From: Solanum dulcamara
Lineage: Eukaryota; Streptophyta; Magnoliopsida; Solanales; Solanaceae
NCBI RefSeq assembly: GCF_947179165.1
Contig: NC_077240.1
Span: 70,449,501 to 70,513,500 of the forward strand
Length of the DNA stretch: 64,000 nucleotides
Reading direction: 5' to 3'
Shown: positions 33,933 to 45,447 of the stretch, in pieces
How the letters are laid out: each line of letters begins with the position of its first letter
Position numbering within the stretch: the stretch's first letter is position 1
Made by a program: the position numbers and the translations under genes
The notes under the pieces: generated by a model
Told to the model about the DNA's origin: nothing
What the model saw: the letters and a program-made list of their open reading frames with translations, nothing else
Database searches by the model: none

Positions 33933-36900
33933 TTAAGCACTTTTCAAAAATCCAAGCTTTATACGATTTCTCTCAAACATGTCTTTACTCAAGGGGGTTT
34001 GTGAAGATATCAGCAATCTGATCCTCAGTCTTGAAAACTTGCATGCTAAAATTCCATTTTCAACATTGTCTCTCAAAAAGTGATGTCTAACATCAATATG
34101 CATGGTCCTCTTGTGATGAAATGGATTCTTTGTCATGTTGAGAGCACTAGAGTTGTCACACAAAAGTGGAATAGTATGAGTAAGCACACCAAAATTCTTG
34201 AGTTATTGTTTGATCCACAACAACTGTGCACAACAAGATGCAGCAGCTACATACTCAACCTCATTTGTTAAAAGAGTAATTGAATTCTGCTTTTTAGTAC
34301 CCCATAAAACAAGAGATGACCCTAGAAAATGATCCATCAATGAGGTTCTCTATCTATCAACTTGATACCCTACATAGTCTGCATCAGCATATCCCACCAG
34401 TTTAAATAAATCCACTGAAAGATAGTATATGACCAAGTCCCATATTTTCTTCAAGTACCTTAGAATTCTCTTAGCATAGTATAGGACCAGGTCCCATGTT
34501 TTCTTCAAGTACCTTAGAATTCTCTTAGCAGCCTTTAGAGGATATTCTTTTATCCTTGGTTGAAACCTAGTACACACTCCAACACTGAACATAATATCTA
34601 GTCTGCTCGCAGTCAAGTATAACAATGAACCAATGATACCCTTGTACATGATCTGATTTACTTCAGGATCGGGTTCATCTACATCTAGTTTGGAACTTGT
34701 TCCCATAGGAGTATCAATAAGTTTTGCAACCTCCATTTGAAATTTCTTCAGAAGCTTTGTGATGTATTTTTCTTGACATATTGATGTCTCTGCTAAAGAT
34801 TCCTTTATCTGTAAGCCCAAGAAGAAACTTAATTCTCCCATCATACTTATCTCAAGCTCACTTCTTATGAGATATGAGAATTTATCACACATTGATTTTG
34901 AGGTTGCACCAAAGATGATATCATCTATATATACTTGAATTATAAGTAAGTCCCTTCATCTTGTCTTCAAGAACAAGGTGTTATCAATTTTTCATCTCTT
35001 AAATCCATTTTCAAACAAGAACTTGGACAACTTTTTATACCATGCTCTTGGTGATTGTTTTAAGCCATATAGGGCTAGGTCCTTGTCCAACTTAAGAACA
35101 TGATGAGGCTGATCAACATCTTCAAAACCAGGAGGTTGCTTGACATAGACCTCTTGTTTTAAGTAGCCATTTAAGAAGGTACTTTTTACATCCATTTGGT
35201 ACAACTTGAAACCCATGAAGGCAAAAAATACAATGGGTATTCTTATTATTTCCATCCTTGCCAAAAGTGTAAAAGTCTCATCATAATCAATGCTTTCTTG
35301 CTGATTGTACCCTTGAACCACCAATCTTCACTTATTTCTGACAATTATACCATGTTTATCAAGCTTTTTTCTGAAGACCCACCTGATCCCTATGATGGTT
35401 CTATTAGATGGTCAAGGAGCTAGATTCCACACCTTGCTTCTTTCAAACTGATGTAATTCATTTTGCATAGACTTGATCCAATAAGCATCTTTCAATGCTT
35501 CTTTTTACATTTTTAGGTTCAATAGAGGAAATGAAGGTTGAGAATGCCACCAATTTCTCACTTTAGATCTGGTTTGAACACCCGAATTTAAAGGAGGAAT
35601 ATCATTATTAATGGGATGAGAGGATTGATGTTTCCATGTTGACCTTATTATTTTATGATGACTTTCCTCTACTTCTGTATTTATGTCACCATCATCAGCA
35701 CTTTCTGGTTGAGCTTAATTACTTTATTCTAAACTATCAGCCAAACTAGGTCCCTTTTCAAGAACACCTGCATCTCCAAGAAAGTCAAGTTGATTGTTAT
35801 CTTGATTTTAATTATCATCAACTGGTTCATCATTGATTTCATCTCTCTGAAAATTGAGTAGCTCTTTGACCTCATATTTATCTTGATTTTTTAATTTCTC
35901 AAGTTCACCAGATTTATCAAAGATCACATGAACACTCTTTTCAATGTGCCACGTTCTCTTGTTGAAAATTCTATATGCTTTGCTAGAATTAGAGTACCTA
36001 ACAAACACACCTTTATCACTTCTTGGATCGAACTTACCTAGATCACTTTTACCATTGTGAAGAACAAAACACTTGCACCCAAAACCCCTTAGATAATTCA
36101 CTTTGGGCTTCTTATTTTTCACCAGCTCATATGGTGTTTTATTAAGAATGGATCTTATCAAACACATGTTGGTCAAATAACAAGCAGTATTCACAGCCTC
36201 TATCCTGAAATTCTTTGGAAGACCAAAGTCTATCAGCATAGTTCAACAATATCCATTAGGTTTTTTTTCTTCCTTTCCATCACACTATTTTGCTAAGCAG
36301 TTCTAAGAGATGAGAAGTTGTGATGTCTCCAATTTTTAGCACGAAATTTGTCCATCTTAGCAATTTTGAATTCAGTCCCATGGTCCGTCCTGATTCCATC
36401 AATCTTATAGTTCAACTTTGTTTGTATCATTTTGGCGAAGATCATAAGTACATCATAAGTTTTATCCTTAGTACTCAAGAACATGATCCAAGTGAACATT
36501 GAAAAATCATCTACAACCATCAGAATGTTTTCTTTTCAACTCTACTTTGAATTTTAACTGGTCCATACAGCTCCATGTGAATCAGTTCTAGAGGTGTTGT
36601 TGTACTGACTTGCTTTTTCTATTTGAAAGAGGACCTGGTCTGTTTTCCCTTAACACAAGCTTCACACATCTTGTTATCTGTGAGCTTCATCTTAGGCAAC
36701 CCACGGATCAAATCCCTGAATATACGCTTATTTAGCAATGAAGTACTAGCATGACCAAGTCTCTTGTGCCATTACTCTGTATTTTCACTTTGAGCAATGA
36801 GACATGTGAGATCCTCTCCTTGTATAGTGCTCAAATCTTCCACATACATATTTTTGAATCTTTTAGTAATTAGAATCACTTCTTTTGAGGTCAAATTTGT

Positions 36901-37165
36901 AACAATACACTTTTCAGACAAAAATCTGACTTTATTTCCCTTGTCACAGATTTATGATAAACTCAATAAACTGTATTTCAGCTCATTCACATAACACATA
37001 TTTTCAATTAAATATTCAAGGGTTTTCCAATTTTTCCAATATGAAGAATATAATTCTTTTTGTCGTTTCCAAATGAGACACCTCCACCCTGAAGTGCCTT
37101 GAGTGAGAGGAAGATTTCAACATTTTCAGTCATGTGCTTTGAGCAACCAATATCCATGTGCCAGC
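33933..37165 (-). pseudogene. copia pol (PR-IN-RT-RH), broken
   Basis: In minus-strand order: protease active-site region HMDIGCSKHMTEN near 37150 (Ile replaces the Ser/Thr of DSG), integrase zinc domain WHKRLGHAS...MCEACVKGKQ near 36760-36640, integrase core with VVDDFSMFTWI and IRTDHGTEF (36293-36520), and integrase C-terminus with GCKCFVLHNGK (35808-36239). Then RT with YQMDVKSTFLNGYL and YGLKQSPRAWY (34992-35324) and catalytic YIDDIIFGATS near 34930, a connection region with GSLLYLTASRLDI (34350-34892), and RNase H with LLCDNSSALNM and HIDVRHHFLRD, ending at 33933. Numerous stops and shifts. One in-frame 54-bp tandem duplication lies at 34423-34530. Confidence 0.87.
34423..34530 (-). repeat. 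54-bp tandem duplication in copia pol
   Basis: Copies 34423-34476 and 34477-34530 differ at three positions. The translated units are AKRILRYLKKTWDLVLYY and AKRILRYLKKIWDLVIYY, both in frame. Confidence 0.95.
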
Positions 37166-37390
37166 ACTGTTTGTTGCTTCCTTCACTAACCTACACACAA
37201 ATCACTTGTTAAGCTTAGGAACCCATTTCAGTCTGAGTTCCCAGTAAACAGATAAAGGAGTAACAAGTGTGTTTCTTGTTCAGTATGGTAGAGTCATTTT
37301 CTTCATGTTAGGATTTTTATTTGATTTTTATCGAGGACCAACACCAACTTTCAACTGCTTCTTCTATTCAGAATACTTTGAAAAACTTTC

Positions 37391-38451
37391 TTAAAATCTT
37401 TTTCGGGCTGGAAAATCTCTTTTGAAATGACCATTTCTACCACAGTGAATGCATAGCAAGTTGTCTAACACAGTAATATATTTACTATGAGGATTATATG
37501 GAGTATCTATCTTCATACAACCTAAACCCTTCCCACCATTGTGTCTCCGATGAGTTAAGTCCTCCAGTATTTTGGAAAATATGGTCCATTTGAGGGATTT
37601 ATTCAGTTCTTTCTTAACACGGACCAGGTCTCTTTTCAATTGATAATTTCTTTGTAAAGCCATATTCAACTTCCATTCTATGGATTTTATATTACTTTCA
37701 TGTTCAAGCTGTAATGTACTGGCTTCACCTTTTTCGCTAAAGTCACAATTGACTTCATTCTTTAATTTCCTTGATAGTTCTAAATTCTCAGATTCTAGAA
37801 GAGTCATTTTTGTTTCCATTTCAGACATTTGAGCAACTTAGGCAATCTTTTCATCTTGAAAGATGTCAAGGTTGTTGTTAAAAAGTTCTCTTGTAGTAGT
37901 TAACTCGTTAAGAGACTCAATCAATATTGCAGCTAGGCCGCTAGTTTTCTAGAAGAATAAGCATTCAATTTTTATTTAAAATCTTCAAGAGATACATATT
38001 CATTATCTTCATTATCTGACTTTGCCATGAATGTAAACATTAAATTGAAGGCATCTGTATCATCTTTGATAGACAGAATGGAAACATCTTCAGGATGCTC
38101 AGATTTCTCTGATTCACTTGAGGAGTTGCCCCAAACAACTACGACCTTTTTTCACTATCTGATCTACTGTGGATATTCTTTTGGATTTTTCAGAGACTTG
38201 GTCCCTCTTCTTATCTTTTTCACCTCCAGACTTCACATAGTCCTTGTACTCTAATTTGTGCATGGGATAATCTCTAATAAATTGTCCTGATTTGCCACAC
38301 TTGTGACATAAATCAGTTGCAATAGCTTACCTGCTTGTCTTTCTTTCTTCATGAATCTTCCTTTCTTTGTTACTATCTTCTTGAACCTTTGAGTCAAATA
38401 TGCCATGTACTCATCTTTGTCACTATCATAATTGTGAGTCAGATATACCAT
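37391..38451 (-). pseudogene. copia gag (C-terminal part), broken
   Basis: From the right: DSDKDEYMAYLTQRFKK with a Lys-rich tail, then CHKCGKSGQFIRDYP near 38300 (a CCHC knuckle with altered His and last Cys). Then comes an acidic linker, a long charged helix (SEMETKMTLLESENLELSRK, 37391-37828), and a second knuckle, CIHCGRNGHFKRDF, whose last Cys is lost. Two knuckles around a coiled coil fit SIRE-type gag. The N-terminal capsid is absent beyond 38451. Confidence 0.75.
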
Positions 38452-38525
38452 GTTAAGATATACAGTCTACTTTACTCAAGCTATTTCTACCTCATTCGAA
38501 GAAAAATGTTTCCAAAGGAGAATAT

Positions 38526-40668
38526 TGTAACATTCCTCAAAATACTCACAAGTGACTTAAAAATGCCTTAGAAATAGTTTTCCTACGTAACACATTATCC
38601 TTATCTTTTTTTTTTATAAATCCGAGTCCAGAATATCGATCAAGGGGTCAAAACCTGCGAGAAAATGGTCTTGGTCGATTTTTAGGTCCCGTCTATCAAA
38701 AGATAATTTTTTAAAAAAATTGCGCAAAATAGTGAGGTGCGCGGTAGCTCCACGTCTCCCACTTTCTCCCACTTAGTGTAATTTTTCCCCTAGTCAAAAG
38801 CCGCCAAAATCTCATTAGCTCAAAATTGACATATCTGGAAATAGGTCTGTGTCATGGACTTTGGTGTGGGTTTTTGTCCAAATTAAATTTTTAAGTGAGG
38901 AAACTTTAGACACTAATTGGTAGTTAATGAATTTGGACGTTTTTAGGGCCTAATTCAACTTTATAAACTAACTTACACCTCTAATTTCATTCATTCTTCT
39001 ACAATTTACCTATTCAATTATTTTCCTCTCTACAAAAACTCTCACAAACTCCATTGAAGACCTACAAGAAATTCACTCAAGCTCTCCATCAAAACTCTCA
39101 AATTCTTTTGAATTCTTTGGTCTTCTTATTCAAGGTATGTATGTAATTGATCTTAGGATACTTTCACCCAAGGAGCCCAACAAATTCCCTACTTTTTCAA
39201 TCAATTAAAGTATGTATTTTATGGGTTTCATGATCTTCAATCCAATTTCATGAATTATGATTCTAATTATGATTATGAGTCTATTTTAATATAAATTGAT
39301 GGTTATTACATTGAATTGAAGAGTTTTTTCATGATTTTTCCTATATTGATCTTTAGGGTTCATGATATGAATTATGAATATTTTTAATTATACTTCCAAA
39401 TGATAGTATCTTGATGAATTATGTATGGGCTGATAGAAAGTATATGATCATGCATATTTTCAATCCAGTTTTATGATTTTCAAGTCAATTGATCATATAT
39501 TCATGTTTTAACCTAATTTCAAGTATAAGCTAGGATCATGAATGTATGTAAGCAAACTTTATGAATGAGGGTGACTTAAGACCATATTAATGTTTTATGA
39601 AAAGAATTTATAATGATGGAAATCCTACACTGATATTACATGAATCACATGATAATGAGCTATTCCTATGATCAAGTTTATGAAGTATGATTATGAAAGG
39701 CTTATTTTATAACAAGTATGATTTATGATTATGTTGTATATGTATCCCATGGGATGATGACTTAGCACTGAGAGTACTTTGATGTGGGGGCTCGACCTAA
39801 GCCTTAGTAGAAACTTCTAGTCCTTTAAACTACATTGTCACCGTAGGTTTGCCAATATGGTGTAGCTAGTGGATCCACATATAGAACATGATTATAATAA
39901 TATTGGATGGAGTCTACTTTGGCAAGTAACCTCCCCCTTCTAGATGTGGGGATCATTGGTTTCCATGTAATAGCTAGCATGGTCTTAATGCCGGTTTCAG
40001 TTATCTCCCACATATGTTTGATTCTTATGATGCTTTACAAGATTACTCATATCCTTTACTTTTTATATGATACTCTTATGTTTTAAAGTGCTTTGACCTT
40101 TCACATGTTTACTTATGTTTTTACTAATTCTTTCATCATGTTATTTAAAATGGTCATTGTATAACATAGTTTTAATTATGCATTGCATCACCTACATACT
40201 TAGTACATTCCAACATACTAACGCATATTTTATTGCCTACATCATATCAAAATATAGGGACAAAAGCTCCATCTTATTCATGTGGTTCATTGGTGATCTA
40301 CCTCGAAGATTTGTGTGGTGATTCCTTATGCTTAGTGGGAAGGCGATTCATTTATTCTTTCATTTTTATTCCTAGACTATGTTGAAGTTTTAATCCTATT
40401 CCATATAATGTCGTTAATTTCTTGAGGGTGAGCTAGGAACATGTCCTAGTCCCCGTCTATGTTGTCATGTAGAGGCATGTGAGGCATAATGTGTAAGAAG
40501 TCTATGTTGTCATGATTCTCTTTAGATATGCTATATTCTTGGACTTTTATGCGTTTCCGCTTATTGTTTACCTTATGTATGCTTATCATATTCTAAAAAG
40601 ATTGGTTGGGGTTTCTTTAGGAATTCTAATCATCGTATCACGGCTAGGCCTTAGCTCGAGTTGGGACA
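38526..40668 (+). repeat. 5' LTR of a plus-strand gypsy element (element D)
   Basis: 2,143-bp LTR, TGTAACATTCC at the left to GAGTTGGGACA at the right. It follows the LTR plan of the other gypsy copies: gagtccagaat block, a short GCGC-containing stretch near 38720-38752, cattgaagacc near 39053, aaggtatgta at 39134, tttcacccaaggagccc, and aacatgtcctagtccccg near 40437. No canonical TGGTATCAGAG follows; the closest text is tggttttagtggag at 40680. Confidence 0.8.
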
Positions 40669-43223
40669 TACTGCAGACTTTGGTTTTAGTGGAGTCGAGA
40701 GGAAATGACTTCACTACATATTGAGGGCTAAATTTTAGAGGCCTTTTTAGCCCGATTTATCCCTAAGAACATCAAAGATTAGTTCTGAGATTAGTTTTCG
40801 TGGTTCGAGCAGGGATCCATGATCGTATTAAAGTATGAGGCCTAATTCCACAAGCTCTCCAGGCATGCTACCATGATCTTACCCACTAAATAGGAGATAG
40901 TTCGATGCTTTGTTAGAGAGTTGAAACTCTAGTTGCGGATTGAGACTCATTCTTTAGTCTCAACAGGTTGTTCAATTCTAGATGTGATGGAACATGCTCG
41001 CTCGCTTGAGCAACTCCGTTACGATGCCCAAGGGGAAGCTACAAGAGATCTAGATAGGAGGATAGCCAAAATGAGCACCATTTTAGGCCTAAGAATTCAT
41101 ATGACTGATCCAGCTAGAGATTCCAGTAAGGCCAGTCCAGTCACCTATTCCAGGACTCACTACATACCTCAGAGGGTGATCAACACCATCAGGGTAACTC
41201 TAATACCGGTCCAAGTCAAGGTTGAGGTGGTTTTAATATGGGTTATTCTGGTCGATATGGCTGATCTCCAGCTCCGAGATGACAACCGCAGGGGTGCTAC
41301 GAGTGCGGGGAGCTAGATTATTGGTCCCATGATTTCCCTCTCTGTATGTCATCCACACCATCTCTACAGGCATCTATACCCACACCAACAGCAGCACCTC
41401 CAGTTAGAGGTAGAGACTAGGTCTAGGACCATAGGGGTGGTCATCAGGGTGTATGCAAAGGTTAACGAGGAGGTAAGATAGTAGGACAAGTTTATGCATA
41501 GGCCTACGCGTATTTTTATGCAACTCCACTTAGAGCAGAGGCTGAGGCCTTGGATAATGTGATCACATATATGATTCTATTATGTCATTAGCCCATATCT
41601 TCTTAATTTGGTCCAAGATCCATATATTCTTACATATTTTTATATTGTGCCCCTCGATTGAGTATTAGTCAGAGCCCTTAGCTGAGCCGTTATATTTTGT
41701 TACCCTCGTAGGTGATTCTTTAGTAGTGGATTGGTTTTTTGATCTTGTATGGTGACTATTTAGGGGAGAGGCACTAGGGATGACCTCATTTTACTTGATA
41801 TGGTGGATTTTGATTTGATTTTGGGCATCGACTGGTTATCCCCTCACTTATGTGACTGAAATTCATAACTTTGTCGGATTCATGGGTGCTTTGTTGAGGG
41901 AGATTTTACTATAGTAGCACCTCTGACTCGGTTAACTTGCCAGGATATTCCGTTTGTATGGTCAGAGGAGTTTGAGATGAGCTTCTTGAAGCTTGATGAG
42001 TTTCTTACCATCTCTCGTATATTGACCCTTATAGTTGAGGGTGAGGGATTCACCATTTATTGTGATACATCCAGCGTTAGTTTGGGTTATGTATTGATAC
42101 AGTAGGGTCGGGTTATTGGTTATGCGACGAGGCAGCTTAAGTTGCATGAGCGCAACTACCCCACTCATGACTTAGAGTTGGCGACGTTAATTTTTGCACT
42201 TAAGATTTAGAGGCACTACCTATGTAGATTTTGATATAAGATCTACACTGATCACATGAGGCTTTGGTTGGGGGATTAATTTAGTTGATTCTTAGTATGT
42301 ACCATGATTCTAGATATTTTATCCATCCAGGAACTGCTAAGATGTATCATAACTTGAGGCAACATTATTGGTAGAGCGACATCAATAGAGATATTGTAGA
42401 TTGTGTGTTGTATTGTTTGAGTTCTAGTAGGTTAAGGCCGAGCATTTGAGGCTTGGTGGCCAGCTTCATAGATTACCCATTTCATAGTAGAAGTGGGAGA
42501 GTATCACCATGGACTTCATTATGGGATTGCCTCGTACTTCCCGTGGTCTTGATAGTATTTAGGTCATCATGGATCGATTGACCAAGTCAGCACACTTCCT
42601 CCATGTTCATACATCCTGCAGTGATGAGAGGTTGGCTCGTATCTATATTTGGAAGGTAGTTCATCTCCATGGTATGCCTGTTTCCCTCATTTCAGACTAG
42701 GGTTCACAATTCACATCCAACTTTTAGAGGACTTTTCAAGAGGAGTTGGGTACCCTGTCAACCTTAGCATAACTTTTCACCCATAGACTGATAGCCAGTC
42801 AGAGCGCACTATTTAGGTTATTGAGGATATGTTGAGGGCTTGTGTTATGGATTTTGGGGGTTGGTAGGATCAATTTTTTCCCTTGGTAGAGTTTGCATAC
42901 AACAACAACTATCACTCTAATATTCAGATGGCCCCATTTGAGGCCTTATATATAGGCTTTGTCTCTCCCTAATAGGTTGATTTTAGTCTACGTAGCATGA
43001 GCCGCGCGATACATATGTAATGTAGGAGGCCTTAGATCATGTGAGGGAGATTCAAGATAGGCTCAGGATAGCTCAAAATAGACACCAGAGTTATGTAGAT
43101 AGTAGGTGTCAGCCGTTGAGATTTGTCGTTGGTGATAGAGTATTCCTTCTTTTATCACCCAAGAAGGGCGTGATGAGATTTGGGAGATGGGGAAAGCTTA
43201 GCCCCATGTATATTGTCCCTTAA
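40669..43223 (+). pseudogene. gypsy gag-pol remnants of element D
   Basis: Heavily deleted internal region. It enters in mid-gag (FEQGSMIV, HKLSRHATMILP, then an open part from 40933 with THSLVSTGCSILDVMEHARS). A protease tail follows (DFDLILGIDWLSPH near 41810). The reverse transcriptase is gone: the text jumps to FVWSEEFEMSF and the RNase H motifs YCDTSSVSLGYV and [15 protein letters not shown] (42060-42190). Integrase remnants follow, ending in the open segment 43041-43223 with IQDRLRIAQNRHQSYVD and SPKKGVMRFGRWGKLSP. Stops are frequent. No 3' LTR was found. Confidence 0.78.
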
Positions 43224-43475
43224 CTCCGTAATGTTCTATTTTCCTATCGGGTCTGTATCACTTGGTTCTTGGTTTCAAAAGTCTATTCATTGATTATGGT
43301 TGGATGTGATTCGGGATGGAGTGATTTATTGATGGCACTCGGATTGGGGATACTCGCCATGACACTTAGTTGGCCGCCGATCCTGATTCTAATCGATTAG
43401 CCTCTATTCTTGGTTCAAGTTCCTAATTCACTCCACCGGGCGGGGTACAAGTCCTTGCCTAGGTATTATTGCCTT

Positions 43476-43850
43476 GGTTCGAGTTCCTGTCCTTACTTAG
43501 CCATGCTTCATGTCCACCATCATTATCAGCGTTGGTTCAAGTCCATCATTACTTACTAGCTTTGGTTCGAGTCCTTAGCTATTATTACCTTGGTTCAAGT
43601 CCTTAGCCTCTCTTGCATGTGTTTCAAGTCCACAATTATCTATTAACTTGGTTTAAGTTCTTGGTCTCTTTTGTATGTGGTTCAAGTCCACGGTTGTCAA
43701 TCACCTTGGTTCAAGTCCTTGGTTATTATCAAATCTTAGTTCAAGTCCCTATTACTCTTATGGTTCTTCGATTCAAGTCCTTAACTCTTTTCAACTTTGG
43801 TTAAAGCTTCAGGCTTACATAATGGTTCGGTTCAAGTCCGCGGGGAGTTG
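43476..43850. repeat. Minisatellite, roughly 29-bp period, TTGGTTCAAGTCC core
   Basis: The core TTGGTTCAAGTCC recurs with small changes at 43532, 43562, 43590, 43620, 43649, 43678, 43706, 43737, 43769, 43797 and 43828. The mean step is close to 29-30 bp. Looser copies occur at 43406 and 43476. Text between cores is variable. Confidence 0.9.
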
Positions 43851-44337
43851 TGGCATTGTAGGAATTTCATCGGAATCTCTCATTTTACTTTAACCATCTT
43901 TGCTCCTGTCGGGCTTATAGGAGTCCGTTTAGGTTATTACTTTTAGACTTGTGCATGAGCGTACCCATCGGATTTATGGGATCCCGGTGAATTAAGCTAG
44001 TTCTTTCTTTCTTTTTGTGTGTTGAGTTACGCTCATGTACAAACCTACCCTGATTTCTCATTGTCTTTAGTTTTGATTAGTTTCTCTTCTTTCAGTTTAC
44101 TCTTGCTTATCTTGCTCAGTCGGCCTCTTATTCCTACTGAATACCTGTTATTTTGGTACTCATACTATACTCTTCATTTATTTTCCATGATACAGGTTCA
44201 AGTACTAGCTATCAGCGTTGATTCGAGCCAGTTGTAGTCTTGATCGGAGGTGAAGGTGAGCACATAGCATTCTAGATTTACCCGTCTCCTTCTATACAAA
44301 TATTTTTCCTATGTTTTATTCTATTTTAGACAGCCTT
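43851..44337. other. Unassigned sequence between element D and element E
   Basis: AT/T-rich text ending in gaaggtgagcacatag and ctattttagacagcctt just before an LTR. It could be more of element D or an older flank. No gene or RNA is seen. Confidence 0.4.
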
Positions 44338-45447
44338 TGTAATGACCCTAAAGGTTATTTTTGAAATGTTTTATGAAATGACCATTTTTCACCTCCCTCT
44401 AGTTGCCCGGAGTCATTTCTGATTTGTATCGAGTATTGGTTTCGAGAAAATTCTACTAAAAAGTTGGATTTTTTGGAATTTTGAGTTTTCATAAGCCTTA
44501 AGTATTCAAAAATGGTATTTGGGGTCAACCGGAGCTACGAGTCTAACAAAATTATATTAATCCAGTAGCTCCAAAATGGAGAAATTGGTTTAGGAGAGTT
44601 TACGGTATCAAAATTGGGGTTGTAATGAAGATTTGAAGTCTTGAGTTGGGAATTTGATGAATTTTAGGCCAAAGTTTAACTTTGATCAACTTTCGGAGTT
44701 TCGCAGCTCGGAATAAAATTTTGATGACTCAATTGGATTCGGGGGATGGTTTTTGTCCTAGAAGAAGTGTTAGTTGAATTTTTAGAGGTTCTGAGTCCGT
44801 TTTGGTATTTTTGAGGCCTAAGTTAATTTAGTTTTGACTTTTCGAGTTTTGGGTCAAGAAGACATCGAATTTGAATTTCAGTGGTTCCATTGAGTTTGAA
44901 ATGTCGATTATTGAATGGTAGCATATAGATTTTGTGTGCTCGGGATTCCAAACGAATCCCGATGTTTGATTCCGTGATTTGAAACTTAGAGGATATTATT
45001 GTGTTATCTGAAATCTGGTGCAGGACTATTTATTCTCTGCGATCGCATAGGTCTAGTTGTGATCACAAAGTGTTAGCTAAGTTAGTCATCGCGATTACGT
45101 GGCTTTCCCCATGATCACGATGGTCAATTAATGAGTTGACCAAAGTTACTCATCATGATCGTGAGGAAGGTTGTCGCGATCGCGAAGAGCAATACTTGCC
45201 AGACTTGAAATTCCCCCAAAATTAGGATTTATCCCATTTTCACCATTGTTGAACCCTAGAAGCTTGGCTTAGGAGATTTTAAAAGGGATATTTGAGGATT
45301 TTGGTGTGGGTAAGTGATCTAAACTACAATATTTCATTAGCCAATGATTTTAACGTGATTTTCACTTCGAATTTATGGTTTAGAAGTTTCAAAATAGGGG
45401 GGTTTCTTCAAGAACTTTCTATTTCTTCTAATTGGTGTTTGAGGGTT

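Larger units (their letters stand above)
32840..38525 (-). mobile_element. SIRE-type Ty1/copia element, 5'-truncated
   Basis: Minus-strand copia element in the order gag (right), protease, integrase, reverse transcriptase, RNase H, polypurine tract, 3' LTR (left). The integrase-before-RT order is diagnostic of copia. Wording such as VVQGYNQQESIDYDETF, VYIDDIIFGATSKSM and HIDVRHHFLRDNVE places it near the SIRE lineage by recognition. The 5' LTR, PBS and gag N-terminus are missing because a plus-strand gypsy LTR begins at 38526. The left LTR edge is not resolved. Confidence 0.85.

Noticed and set aside
43476..43850. Cluster of tRNA genes suggested by GGTTCAAGTCC B-box-like text
   Set aside because: No A boxes at the right spacing and no cloverleaf; units are only about 29 bp.
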